From JACMLC01 sp963817025 (GTDB lineage Bacteria; Acidobacteriota; Blastocatellia; Pyrinomonadales; Pyrinomonadaceae), in contig CAWFML010000005.1 of the NCBI GenBank assembly GCA_963817025.1, positions 1,364,001 to 1,428,000 of the forward strand: 64,000 bases of DNA. Direction: 5' to 3'. The translations under genes and the position numbers were made by a program. Of the stretch, positions 8,503 to 17,043 are shown in pieces (positions within the stretch are counted from its first letter, which is position 1; each line of letters starts with the position of its first letter). The notes under the pieces are model-generated. The model saw only the letters and a list, made by a program, of their open reading frames with translations, made no database searches and had not been told where the DNA came from.

Positions 8503-9448
8503 TTATTTCCACTCGCCTTGCACAGTAAAGGCTGCCCAGTAATAGGGCGACTCCCACTGCTTCTGCCTGAGCACCTTTATCTGCGCGGCGCGTAGTGCGG
8601 CTGCGGGCGGAAGTTTCTCTTTTAGCATCCCGCGATAAAAGTGCGTCATCAATTCGGAGGTGGCTACGTCGCTCACGTTCCACAGGCTGACGACGACGCG
8701 CGGCGCGCCCGCGTACATAAATCCGCGCGTCAAACCGACCAGTCCCTCGCCGCGCACTTCTTTGCCAAGCCCCGTCTGACATGCGCTGAGCACGATCAAG
8801 TCCGCAGAGAGACGCAGGTTGAAAATTTCATGCGTGCGTAGAAATCCGTCCAGCGGCTCGCCCCTGTCGTTGTACATCGAGAGCGCAATGCCTGAAAGCT
8901 CCGGGTGGATGCTGTTCAGAAAACCGTGCGTGGCGAAATGTATGATCCTGTATTGTCCGAGTTCGCTGCTGGTGGCGGCGGCTCGATTGGCCGCGAAATC
9001 GAGAGCCTGTTTGCCCTGCGCCTGTGGCACGAGCGAGAGTATCTCTTCGGCTTCGATTCTCGTTCCGGGCAAGCGTGGAATGCCTTGCAGCGAATCCGAA
9101 ACTCCTACCTCGCGTGCCGCATCTCGCGTCGCAGTGCGTTCGGATACATTGTTCTGCTCTTTGCTCACCACGCCCGTTTCCGTCTGCGCGGCTTCGCGCT
9201 TGATTCTCATCTTGACGCGGACATCGTTTTTATCGAAGACGGGGTCTGCAAAAACTGCTACGGCGCGTGTCGCCGGCTGTCGCCCGACGGCTTCGCGTCT
9301 GAGCACGGAAAGCGTCGAGGCCGAAGGCAGGCTGATAATCTCGTTCCTGACAATCAACGGCTGCGCGGGGTTTGAAGCAGGCACAGGCAACGCGCCGAAT
9401 GGAATATATTGAAGCGCGCCATCGGCAACGATGAGCAAGCGTTTATTA
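8503..9448 (-). pseudogene. TPR-CHAT protease gene, 3' part cut off by an insertion sequence
   Basis: This is the C-terminal half (about 314 residues) of a CHAT-domain (caspase-HetF-associated with TPR) protein. It keeps the predicted catalytic dyad: His in IIHFATHGFLN and Cys in LIVLSACQTGLGKE. The frame is intact up to the insertion point and reads on into the insertion sequence antisense strand as far as an ATG at 9624, so a truncated CHAT protein could in principle still be made. Joining 9441 to 10444 across one copy of the 7-base duplication restores the frame (AANLGNK then RLLIVADGAL). The intact protein would have been about 1137 residues. Confidence 0.9.
9442..9448. repeat. Target-site duplication, left copy (TTTATTA)
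   Basis: The seven bases TTTATTA directly flank the left terminal inverted repeat of the insertion sequence and are repeated exactly at 10444-10450. A perfect duplication points to a recent insertion. Confidence 0.9.
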
Positions 9449-9466
9449 ACGTGAGTTCGACGTAAG
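9449..9466. repeat. Insertion sequence left terminal inverted repeat
   Basis: ACGTGAGTTCGACGTAAG at the left end matches the reverse complement of 10426-10443 at 17 of 18 positions. Confidence 0.93.
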
Positions 9467-9542
9467 AAAGTGAAGAGAGAACCTAAATTTCGTAAGATGG
9501 AGTTCGCCAAAACAACCATCACGACGAAAGAAGACTCTCTCA

Positions 9543-10421
9543 ATGAACATTTTACCTGTTTTCTGCGACATAGACGACTTTTGCCTGTTCTTTGAACCAT
9601 TGTGGAGACAACGGCTGCTGACATATCAACCGCGTCAGCGCCAGCGCGCCTCGACCTTGTGCCTCTCAGAGACCATGACCATCATTGTGCTCTTCCATAC
9701 TTCGAGTTATCGCAACTTCAAGAGCTACTACACCCAGTATGTGATGAAGCAGCTCTATTGGGCATTCCCGCGCTTGCCCAGCTATAACCGTTTTGTGGAG
9801 TTGATGCCCTTGGCGCTGGTTCCCTTGTGCGGCTATTTACAGAGCCGAAAAGCAGAATGCTCCGGCATCTCCTTCATTGACTCGACTTCCTTGAAAGTCT
9901 GCCATAATCGGCGTATTCATTCGCATAAAGTCTTTGCCGGATGCGCTCGTCGCGGCAAGACCAGTGTGGACTGGTTCTTCGGCTTCAAACTGCATCTGGT
10001 CATCAACGACTGCGGCGAGTTGCTTGCTTTGCGGCTCACGCCCGGCAACACGGATGATCGGCGACCCGTGCCGGAGTTGGTCAAAGGCTTGTTCGGCAAG
10101 CTCTTCGGCGACAAGGGCTATATCTCGCAACCATTGTTCGAGACTTTGTTTGAGCAGCAGGTGCAACTTGTGACTAGACTACGGACGAAGATGAAGAGCC
10201 GACTCATCTCCATGTTCGACAAGATCATGCTGCGAAAGCGCGCGATTATTGAAAGTGTGACGGATCAACTCAAGAACATCTCGCAGATCGAACACAGCCG
10301 CCATCGCAGTGTGGCTAACTTTTTCGTCAATCTGGTGGCGGGGCTGATCGCCTACACGTTCAGAGAGAAGAAGCCGTCGCTGAATATTCGTGTCAAAGAG
10401 CAGTTGCAGCTTGTGTTCTAG
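9543..10421 (+). CDS. IS982-family transposase
   Basis: A 292-residue DDE transposase filling almost all of the insertion sequence. The catalytic acidic residues are visible in GISFIDSTSLKVCHNRRIH (first Asp), KLFGDKGYIS (second Asp) and KRAIIESVTDQLKN (Glu). The SVDWFFGFKLHLVIN and LTPGNTDDRRPVPEL segments are typical of the family. The reading frame has no internal stop, so the element may be active. Confidence 0.95.
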   Translation: MNILPVFCDIDDFCLFFEPLWRQRLLTYQPRQRQRASTLCLSETMTIIVLFHTSSYRNFKSYYTQYVMKQLYWAFPRLPSYNRFVELMPLALVPLCGYLQSRKAECSGISFIDSTSLKVCHNRRIHSHKVFAGCARRGKTSVDWFFGFKLHLVINDCGELLALRLTPGNTDDRRPVPELVKGLFGKLFGDKGYISQPLFETLFEQQVQLVTRLRTKMKSRLISMFDKIMLRKRAIIESVTDQLKNISQIEHSRHRSVANFFVNLVAGLIAYTFREKKPSLNIRVKEQLQLVF

Positions 10422-10425
10422 TTTG

Positions 10426-10443
10426 CTTATGTCGAACTCACGT
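10426..10443. repeat. Insertion sequence right terminal inverted repeat
   Basis: CTTATGTCGAACTCACGT is the complement of the left terminal repeat with one mismatch. It supplies the stop codon that ends the interrupted CHAT gene at 10438. Confidence 0.93.
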
Positions 10444-12918
10444 TTTATTACCCAAGTTTGCCGCGACCGGGGCGAGCAGCATCTGGCCCAGACGCGCGCA
10501 AGCCTCTGCCAGTTCCGCCTGTGTCTGATTCGATTTAGCATCCTTCTCAACGACAGGTTGATTAGCCAGACCTCTGCGCGTGGAAGTAATAAGCTCATAC
10601 ACGCGGCGCGCGTTGGCTTCTATTTCCTCACGCGGCGGGAGTTGATAACTCTGGATTGAATCCCGCGTCACGGCCCACAGGTAGCTCGCCTCTTTGCCGA
10701 GAGAATATTCGAGCAGCACTGTGTTCGCATCCAGCAGCTCTTTCTGAATCGTGCGCAGGTCGAGCGGTTGCGGCTGCGTCAATGCAGCGTACCTCGGACT
10801 CCTGGCCCTGATCTGCGCCTGAACTTCCTGATATTCCGCTGTCAGAGCTTCAATCTCTCTGGCAACGGCCTCTGCCTGCTCGGTTGTGTGCGTGCCGGTC
10901 AGAATCCTGATTTGCTCTTGAGCCTTATCGTTAAGCTGCTTTTGCAGGACGCGCTCGCGCTCTAAAAGAGCAGGCTCGACGCCCTGACGAATATCCGCTG
11001 CGGCTTCGGCGAGCATCTCCAAAAGAATACGCGCACGCGCTCTTTCACTCGCCTGAAGAGCTTCCGCGTCGTGGCCCGCTGCCGGTCGCTGTTTGTGCAG
11101 CCGCATCAGGATTTCTATGTAGAGCATGTACAAATCCTGCATCGAGGCAAAGTAGGAAGCGCGCAATTGCTGGCTGCCGATGTTGGTGCGGACGGATTCA
11201 ACGATTGAAAGCGCCGCTTCGATACGCGCGCGTGCCTCATCAAGCTTGTTTCGAGAGCCTTCCAGACCGGCGAGGTTGTAAAGAATCTTCGCTTCGGTTT
11301 GACGGTCGCTGACGGCGTGGCTCAGGGCCAGAGCCTGCGAGAAAAAGTCTGCGGCCTTTTCCGTCTCTCGCTGGTTGAAATAGACGAGGGCGATGTTATT
11401 GAGCGTGTGGCCTTCGCCGGAGCGGTCGCCGATGCGGCGGCGAATCGGAAGCGATTGATTGAAATAATCCAGCGCCTTCTGGTATTCGCCGGTTGCGCTG
11501 TAAATGAGTCCGATGTTGCTCAAGGTCGTGCCTTCAGCGTAAGGATTGTTGACGGCCCTCTGAATCGGCAGCGCCTGATTGTAATAGTCCAGAGCCTTCT
11601 GTCTCTCATTCATCGAATCATAAAGCAGGCCGATGTTATTCAGCGTTTCGGCTTCGCCCGAACGGTCGCCCACTGAGCGGCGGAGTTGAAGCCCTTGATT
11701 ATAGAAATCGAGCGCGGCTTTTTTGTCACCGAGCCGGTCGTAGGTATAGCCAATGTTATTGAGCGTTGTGCCTTCGCCACCGCGATTTCCGGCGGCACGC
11801 CATCGCGGCAATGCTTGATTAAAATAATCCAACGCCTTCTGGTATTCGCCGAGCGCCAGATAAACGATAGCCATGTTGTTGACCGTATAGGCTTCGCCCT
11901 GACTGTCTCCGATGTCGCGCCTGATAGGCAACGCTTGATTGTAATAGTCTAAAGCCTTCTGCTTTTCGCCAAGCACGTCGTAAAGGTGGCCGATGTTATT
12001 GAGCGTCATGGCTTCCTGATAGCGATTTCGGGTTGCGCGATGGAGCGTCAGAGACTGATTGAATAATTCAATCGCCTTTTGCATCTGGCCCAGAGATTGA
12101 TAAGTGACTCCGAGATTGTTGAGCACAATGGCTTCGCCGGACTGGTCTTTGATGGCGCGACGAAGCGCGAGCGATTGATTGAAATAATCCAACGCTTTCT
12201 GTTTCTCGCCAAAGCCGTAATAGATTTCGCCGGTGCCATTCAAAGCCGAGGCTTCGCCCGCCGCCCGTCCGAGCGCGCGAAAGAGCGGTGCGGCTTCTTC
12301 AAATTTCCCGATGGCCTTTCTTAAAGATTCTAAAGTTCCCTGAGCGCGCAGCTCTTCTGCTTGAGCTGAAGCTTTTTCGGCGACAGCCAGCTTGCGGTCA
12401 TCATCCGTTGCCGCGCGTAGCTCCAAAACGCTGATGTCATATTTCCCCGATGCGGCTTTCTGATCCAGCGAGTGAACTTCTATCCGGTAGTCGCCGGGCA
12501 GGTCTGCGATGAAAGAGATAGGCTCAGGCCCTTCAGTCCCGTTCGGGCTGTCAACTTCAAGAAGCTGTTTGCCGTCCGGGCCAAAGAGCTTGACCAGAAC
12601 ATCTATGCCGCGCTGTTCGACTATCGCCCGCAGAAATTGCCCTGCTTCGAGTTTGAGGCGATACGCCTGCGCTTGCCCGCCAGACAGTTGACGCTCAACA
12701 GGCTTGCCCTGTTCCAACGGAGTTGTCTCCGCGCTCTCTTGAATGCCGGTTCGCAGTGGCGCGGGCTGCGTTGGAAGCGGCGCAAAAGAAAGCGCCTGAA
12801 AAGTAGAGCGTGCCTGAGCAGCAGATAGCGTGAGCAGAAAGAGAGCTATGAAATAAAAAGCGCGAAAGGTTGCGCTGCCCGCAGGCGCGGCCTTTTGCCC
12901 GTTGGTAAATAAGAACAC
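10438..12918 (-). pseudogene. TPR-CHAT protease gene, 5' part (signal peptide, PPC domain, TPR array)
   Basis: An 826-residue frame starting at GTG 12918 with AGGAG upstream. Residues 20-36 look like a signal peptide or N-terminal membrane anchor. Residues about 70-168 resemble a PPC (pre-peptidase C-terminal) beta-sandwich. Next come about nine tandem TPRs of exactly 40 residues each (visible as 120-base periodicity at about 11200-12260), a helical region, and the beginning of the CHAT domain (LDANTVLLEYSLGKEASYLW). The frame stops one codon inside the insertion sequence, before the catalytic His and Cys. TPR-CHAT proteins are predicted proteases in stress or defence-like signalling, but the substrate is unknown. 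The LolA-like gene 93 bases upstream is probably co-transcribed. Confidence 0.9.
10444..10450. repeat. Target-site duplication, right copy (TTTATTA)
   Basis: Exact repeat of 9442-9448, immediately outside the right terminal inverted repeat. Confidence 0.9.
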
Positions 12919-13011
12919 GATGAAATCTCCTGAAAAGAAACGACGCGGCGATGAAGTCCTCCGCGTCGTTCCCGTGCAGTTAAATCCTGTATAGAGCTTG
13001 AAGGGTTTAGT

Positions 13012-13809
13012 TTATGGAACCACTGCCATCGTAAAGCGCGCACTCGGCACTTCCGTTTGCAGGTCATAGCTGTCAACTGTCAGATCCGCGAGACGCTGAC
13101 CGCTGAGCCTTGTGACGATGCGGAAGGGAAGCATCATGCAGCTCACCTTGCGATAATCGCTGCGCTCTTCCTCGACCAGCACCTGACTGTTATAACGCGT
13201 GACCACCTTATTGATGAGGAACGAGTTCTTGTCAATCCAGTAGCGCACAGTGTCCTGCTGATTGAATTTGACTTCGACCACGTAGTTGTTGCCCTCATCC
13301 TTTTGCCGTGCGGTCTGCAACTGACCATCAACGGCGCGGTTCAATGTGCCGAAGCCCATCAATCCCCAGTGGCGTGAAGCCGCCGCTTCGCTGACGCGAA
13401 ATTCGTTGCCCAGATACATGCCGCCGCCTGTGCTGCCGGTATAAACCAGAAAGGTCGGCCCCGGCGCAGGGCCGCCCGTCGGCGTGACATCGAGCCTGCG
13501 ACGTGAATCTTTGTCCTGATAGTCGGTCAGGTTGAGTTTGACTTCGACGGCTGCCATCGCGCCGCCCGTGCCGAGTCCGACCCCGGCAATCGGGGCGACG
13601 TTGACAAAGCCCATAGCTTTGGCCGTGACGAACTGCAAGCCCCTGTATTCCGCGCCGCCATGCGCCACGCGTGTGACGCTTAACAACTCGCGGCCTGTCA
13701 GGTCGTCCGCCTTAGTCGTGCGTGTGGCGACCGGCAAGACCAGCGCAGCCACAAAAGCGCAGCAGGCTGCCATCAAGAGAAATTTTTTGTTAGTTAAAAA
13801 TCGAATCAT
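13012..13809 (-). CDS. Secreted LolA-like hypothetical protein
   Basis: A 265-residue protein with an N-terminal signal peptide (MIRFLTNKKFLLMAACCAFVA, cleavage near residue 34). The mature part is a beta-rich sequence of repeated VEVKFNQQDTVRYWIDKNSF-type strands, reminiscent of LolA/outer-membrane lipoprotein-sorting folds. The ATG at 13809 follows an excellent GGAGGAGATT. It precedes the TPR-CHAT gene on the same strand, and a functional link is plausible but unproven. The fold assignment is by appearance only. Confidence 0.65.
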   Translation of the reverse strand: MIRFLTNKKFLLMAACCAFVAALVLPVATRTTKADDLTGRELLSVTRVAHGGAEYRGLQFVTAKAMGFVNVAPIAGVGLGTGGAMAAVEVKLNLTDYQDKDSRRRLDVTPTGGPAPGPTFLVYTGSTGGGMYLGNEFRVSEAAASRHWGLMGFGTLNRAVDGQLQTARQKDEGNNYVVEVKFNQQDTVRYWIDKNSFLINKVVTRYNSQVLVEEERSDYRKVSCMMLPFRIVTRLSGQRLADLTVDSYDLQTEVPSARFTMAVVP

Positions 13810-14205
13810 GCTGAGAATCTCCTCCTAAAACGATACGCGCAATTTCAGGCCCTAAAGGTATCAGGGCGGCGAAAAAAAATGCGCGACGGGGGTCAGGGGT
13901 TGGAGAGCAACCCTGTCAAACTACTGCGCGAACTAACCGCCACAGCAGCATATGCTTGGAAAACATACTGACAAATGTCGGCTGGCGTTTCAGACGCAAC
14001 GCCGCAAACTGTTTTGCCGACGCGTGACGGCTCACTAACCGGCACGGGGGCTTGCGCCCTGTCTGGAAAAGCCTTCTGAAGCGCAGGTGCGCTCCAATAA
14101 ATTGAAGCTGATTTGAAGCAATTCGACCGGCGTTTGATGAACTAGAGCGAGCCGGATATTAGCGACGACAGGCATGCTTGTCAACGATTGCGAGATGGGG
14201 AAGCT
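13810..14205. other. Gene-free interval of about 400 bases
   Basis: No reading frame, tRNA or member of the intergenic hairpin family is seen. There is a small stem GGCGTT/AACGCC at 13984-14003. The region lies upstream of the LolA-like/TPR-CHAT unit and probably holds its promoter, but I cannot pick out convincing -35 and -10 boxes. Confidence 0.5.
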
Positions 14206-15120
14206 TTACTCAGGCTCTGTGTCTCCGAGTGTTGTGTCCTCTTCGAGCGGCGGCAATTCGACAGTGATGCGATTGTTAACCGGGTCTTCGAGATCATCGC
14301 CCGTGAAGCGAGCCAGCACGACGGTGATATTATCTTCGCCGCCGCGATTGTTGGCCTCGGCGACGAGCGCGCTGCATGCGGCAGCCAGATCGCCGCTGGC
14401 TTCCTCGATAATCGCGCTCATGTCTTCTGCGCGCAGCTTGCCCGACAGGCCATCGCTGCACAGCAGGAGAATATCGCCGCGCCTCAAGCGTATGCGACCG
14501 CTCACGGGAGAAAGCTCGTTCTGCGCCCCCAGAGCCTGAAGAATCACATTGCGAAACATGTGCGTCTCGGCCTCTTGCTCGCTGATCTGGCCCACATCCA
14601 CGAGTTGCTGGACGAGCGATTGATCTTTGGTGGCAAGCTTGATCTGGCTGCCGCGTATCAGGTAGGCGCGGCTGTCTCCGACCTGTACGAGGTCGAGCAT
14701 GTCGCCTTTGACGGCTGCGCCGGTGAAGGTTGCGCCCATGCCGCTGCAACGCGTGTCTTCCTGGCTCCTGTGATGAATCGCCAGATTGGCGTAGACGGTG
14801 GCATTTCTCAGACACTCGACGAGCGGCGCGTCATCCTCGCATCCCGTCGCGCCGTCCGAACTGCCGACAAGCATCTCGCGCACGGTTTCGACGGCCATGC
14901 GGCTCGCCACATCTCCGGCCAGCGCGCCGCCCATCCCGTCAGAGACGACGAACACCACGCCCTTATCCAGCAGCTCTATCCGGCGCAAGTCCTCAGGAGG
15001 TTCTGCGCCGTCCGAGCCGGTCCATGTGTTTCCGCTGGATAAATCAAGCAGCAGAAAATTGTCTTCGTTGCCGCGCCTGACGCGCCCGACATCCGATTTT
15101 GCGTGAAGCTCAATAATCAT
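14206..15120 (-). CDS. PP2C-type serine/threonine protein phosphatase
   Basis: A 304-residue metal-dependent phosphatase that should reverse Ser/Thr phosphorylation; the kinase at 26814-29027 is a possible partner. The PPM motifs are complete: SDVGRVRRGNEDNF at the N-terminus, VVSDGMGGALAGDVAS, GMGATFTGAAV, VQVGDSRAYLIR, ILLLCSDGLSG and GGEDNITVVL. The C-terminus ends in an acidic Glu-rich tail (PPLEEDTTLGDTEPE). No membrane segment is seen, so it is cytoplasmic. Confidence 0.95.
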   Translation of the reverse strand: MIIELHAKSDVGRVRRGNEDNFLLLDLSSGNTWTGSDGAEPPEDLRRIELLDKGVVFVVSDGMGGALAGDVASRMAVETVREMLVGSSDGATGCEDDAPLVECLRNATVYANLAIHHRSQEDTRCSGMGATFTGAAVKGDMLDLVQVGDSRAYLIRGSQIKLATKDQSLVQQLVDVGQISEQEAETHMFRNVILQALGAQNELSPVSGRIRLRRGDILLLCSDGLSGKLRAEDMSAIIEEASGDLAAACSALVAEANNRGGEDNITVVLARFTGDDLEDPVNNRITVELPPLEEDTTLGDTEPE

Positions 15121-15125
15121 AAGAA

Positions 15126-15201
15126 GGTGACAAGTGACGAGTGATAAGTGACGAGAGCGAGCAAGATTTTATACTTGTCACTCGTCACTTGTCACCTCTC
15201 A
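15126..15201. repeat. Intergenic hairpin, GTGACAAGTGACGAG theme
   Basis: Left arm 15126-15156 (GTGACAAGTGACGAGTGATA words) and right arm 15172-15201 (ACTTGTCACTCGTCACTTG). The right arm ends at the stop codon of the trans-sulfuration gene, which is transcribed toward it on the minus strand. Confidence 0.8.
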
Positions 15202-16338
15202 CAGTTTTCCTAGTGCTTGGTCAAGATCAGCGATAATGTCATCCGTGTCTTCGATGCCGACGGAGATTCGCACGAGGCCGTCTGTAATGCCGAGACGCGC
15301 GCGTGTTTCCGGCAGCACAGATGCGTGCGTCATGGTCGCCGGATGCGAAATCAGCGTTTCGACGCCGCCGAGGCTTTCCGCCAGCGTGCACAGCTTAACA
15401 GATTCCAGAACTATTTTGGCGTTCTCAAGGCTGCCGACATCAAAAGCCAACATCCCGCCAAAACCCTTTTGCTGGCGTTTGGCTAAATCGTGCTGACGAT
15501 GCGAGAGCGACCCCGGATAATAAATCTTCCGGACTTTCGGATGCTCTTCGAGAAATGCCGCGACGGCGCGACCGGAACGATCATGCTGCTCCATTCTGAG
15601 CGCCAGCGTCTTAGTCCCGCGAAGCACCAAAAACGCATCGAACGGCGAGATAATCGCGCCCGCGCTGTTCTGCACGAAAGCTATCCAGTTAGCATCCTCT
15701 TCATCGTTGAGCACGACGACGCCGCCCACGCCGTCCGAATGCCCGTTCAGATATTTAGTCGTGGAATGCACTACTATGTCAACGCCAAACTCCATCGGTC
15801 GCTGCAAATATGGCGACATAAAAGTGTTGTCGCAAACCACACGCGCGCCCGCCCTGTGCGCGACATCCGAGACGGCCTGCAAGTCCGTGACGATCATCAC
15901 CGGGTTGGTCGGCGTCTCAAGAAAGACCATTTTCGTGTTCGGCTTGATAGCGGCCTCGACGTTCAAAACATCCGAGGTGTCTACAAAGTCAAACTCTATA
16001 TTGTAATTTGCCAGAATGCGCGTAAAGAGCCGGAACGTGCCGCCATACGTGTTGTCCGAGACGATGACGTGCTCTCCGGCTTTGATGAGCCGCAGGGTGG
16101 CATCAATGGCAGCCATGCCGGACGCGAATGCGTAGCCGTAGCGTGCGCCTTCGAGGGCGGCGATGTTTTTCTCAAGCGCAGAGCGCGTGGGATTCTGCGT
16201 CCGCGCGTACTCGTAGCCTTTATTTTTGCCGAGTCCTTCCTGCTGGTAAGTAGACGTTTGATAAATCGGCACCGTGACTGACCCTGTAGTTGGGTCTGCC
16301 TCGTTGCCTGCATGAATAGCTGTGGTTGCGAATCCCAT
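15199..16338 (-). CDS. Trans-sulfuration PLP enzyme (cystathionine gamma-synthase/lyase family)
   Basis: A 379-residue Cys/Met-metabolism PLP enzyme. It has the family's GNEADPTTGSVTVPIYQTST and YEYARTQNPTR openings, the ASGMAAIDA phosphate-binding turn, and the Schiff-base lysine Lys195 in VHSTTKYLNGHSD. The C-terminus has the typical ETLISHPATMTH segment. Motifs cannot decide between cystathionine gamma-synthase and gamma-lyase or methionine gamma-lyase. No SAM riboswitch signature is seen upstream. Confidence 0.93.
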   Translation of the reverse strand: MGFATTAIHAGNEADPTTGSVTVPIYQTSTYQQEGLGKNKGYEYARTQNPTRSALEKNIAALEGARYGYAFASGMAAIDATLRLIKAGEHVIVSDNTYGGTFRLFTRILANYNIEFDFVDTSDVLNVEAAIKPNTKMVFLETPTNPVMIVTDLQAVSDVAHRAGARVVCDNTFMSPYLQRPMEFGVDIVVHSTTKYLNGHSDGVGGVVVLNDEEDANWIAFVQNSAGAIISPFDAFLVLRGTKTLALRMEQHDRSGRAVAAFLEEHPKVRKIYYPGSLSHRQHDLAKRQQKGFGGMLAFDVGSLENAKIVLESVKLCTLAESLGGVETLISHPATMTHASVLPETRARLGITDGLVRISVGIEDTDDIIADLDQALGKL

Positions 16339-16445
16339 AATAATAGTTATTAATAGCCTGTCCTTAAAAAGCCGGTCAATGGAAAAGATTAGTTCGCCCG
16401 CCGGTTAATTACGATTTATCATTTACCTGTCAATTAAAGAGATTA

Positions 16446-16459
16446 TTGCTTGCAAGCAA
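16446..16459. promoter_or_regulatory. Perfect 14-base palindrome upstream of the trans-sulfuration gene
   Basis: TTGCTTGCAAGCAA reads identically on both strands and lies 107 bases upstream of the start at 16338, between it and the divergent 84-residue protein. It could be an operator for a dimeric regulator of sulfur metabolism. This is position-based inference only. Confidence 0.3.
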
Positions 16460-16549
16460 GGCATGGTAGCCCGCGCTCGTTTCGCTGTCAAACTCTGTTA
16501 GCAGAAGCTCGCAGGTAGAGTAAGAAGCCGTATGAAGGACAAGCTGTGC

Positions 16550-16628
16550 TGAAATTAAAAATGCAAAATATAAAATGCAAAATTGAGGGCGGTCTTTCAT
16601 TTTGCATTTTACATTTTAATTTTGCATT
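16550..16628. repeat. Intergenic hairpin, AAATTAAAAATGCAAAAT theme
   Basis: Left arm 16550-16584 (AAATTAAAAATGCAAAAT words) and right arm 16598-16628 (ATTTTGCATTTTACATTT words). AT-rich in a GC-rich genome. The same theme occurs at 23200-23430 and 59348-59424. Confidence 0.8.
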
Positions 16629-16668
16629 GTCTTTCCTCCCGCGAGTGTAATGCTGCTTCAGCTTTGAG

Positions 16669-16674
16669 TATAAT
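16669..16674 (+). promoter_or_regulatory. Candidate -10 box TATAAT for the 84-residue gene
   Basis: A consensus TATAAT ends six bases before the ATG at 16681, so transcription would begin at or very near the start codon and the mRNA would be leaderless. No good -35 hexamer is seen at the expected spacing. Confidence 0.4.
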
Positions 16675-16680
16675 GCAAAC

Positions 16681-16935
16681 ATGGATGAGCTTGAATTATC
16701 AGAACTTACTTTTCGCACAGCAGTGATGATTAAAGACGACCTGCTGGGCATTATCGGCCTTGCGGTCTCTGAAGAGTATTCGCAGGTCGGCAGATTCGAC
16801 CCGCGCACGGGCGAGCCGCACACCTCCAGTTGGGACGACCACAGGCAAGCGCGGCGCGGCTTTCGCAATATGCTCCGCGCGAGTCTCAATAATGGCTGGG
16901 ATGTGATTTATGACGGCCCGCCGCTTTTCGGTTAG
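16681..16935 (+). CDS. Hypothetical 84-residue protein
   Basis: A small soluble acidic protein (MDELELSELTFRTAVMIKDD...) with no recognised domain. A perfect TATAAT box just upstream, codon use like its neighbours and a sensible ending (NNGWDVIYDGPPLFG) support a real gene. It stands alone between the divergent trans-sulfuration gene and the giant membrane protein. Function unknown. Confidence 0.6.
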   Translation: MDELELSELTFRTAVMIKDDLLGIIGLAVSEEYSQVGRFDPRTGEPHTSSWDDHRQARRGFRNMLRASLNNGWDVIYDGPPLFG

Positions 16936-17043
16936 CGCACGGCTCGCATCAGCGAGCGAAAATTGAAAGCGGCGAGCGCCTGTCCTCGCCGCTTTCGCAT
17001 ACAGAGCATCAGCACGACTTGAGAAGTCCGGAGAACGCCCAGC

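Larger units (their letters stand above)
9449..10443 (+). mobile_element. IS982-family insertion sequence, complete
   Basis: A 995-base element bounded by 18-base terminal inverted repeats: ACGTGAGTTCGACGTAAG at 9449-9466 and its complement at 10426-10443, with one mismatch. A 7-base TTTATTA target duplication flanks it. It holds one transposase gene. Size, DDE signature and duplication length fit IS982. It has inserted into a TPR-CHAT gene on the opposite strand, and the first codons it contributes there give Thr-stop. Confidence 0.95.

Noticed and set aside
11200..12260. Regular 120-base repeats resembling a CRISPR or satellite array
   Set aside because: The units are in frame and translate to 40-residue TPRs of the CHAT protein; there are no unique spacers.
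9449..13809. Defence island suggested by the CHAT protease and insertion sequence
   Set aside because: No other defence genes (restriction, Cas, gasdermin, toxin-antitoxin) flank it; the neighbours are housekeeping or envelope genes.
14188..15042. 284-codon open frame opposite the PP2C gene
   Set aside because: It is an antisense shadow of a gene with complete PP2C motifs; the translation is Arg/Ala/His-rich with no domain.
15490..16281. 263-codon open frame opposite the trans-sulfuration gene
   Set aside because: Antisense shadow of a strongly conserved enzyme; no recognisable protein.
16339..16680. Possible SAM riboswitch upstream of the trans-sulfuration gene
   Set aside because: No SAM-I core elements or other known SAM-class motif could be found by eye; only a 14-base palindrome and a repeat hairpin are present.
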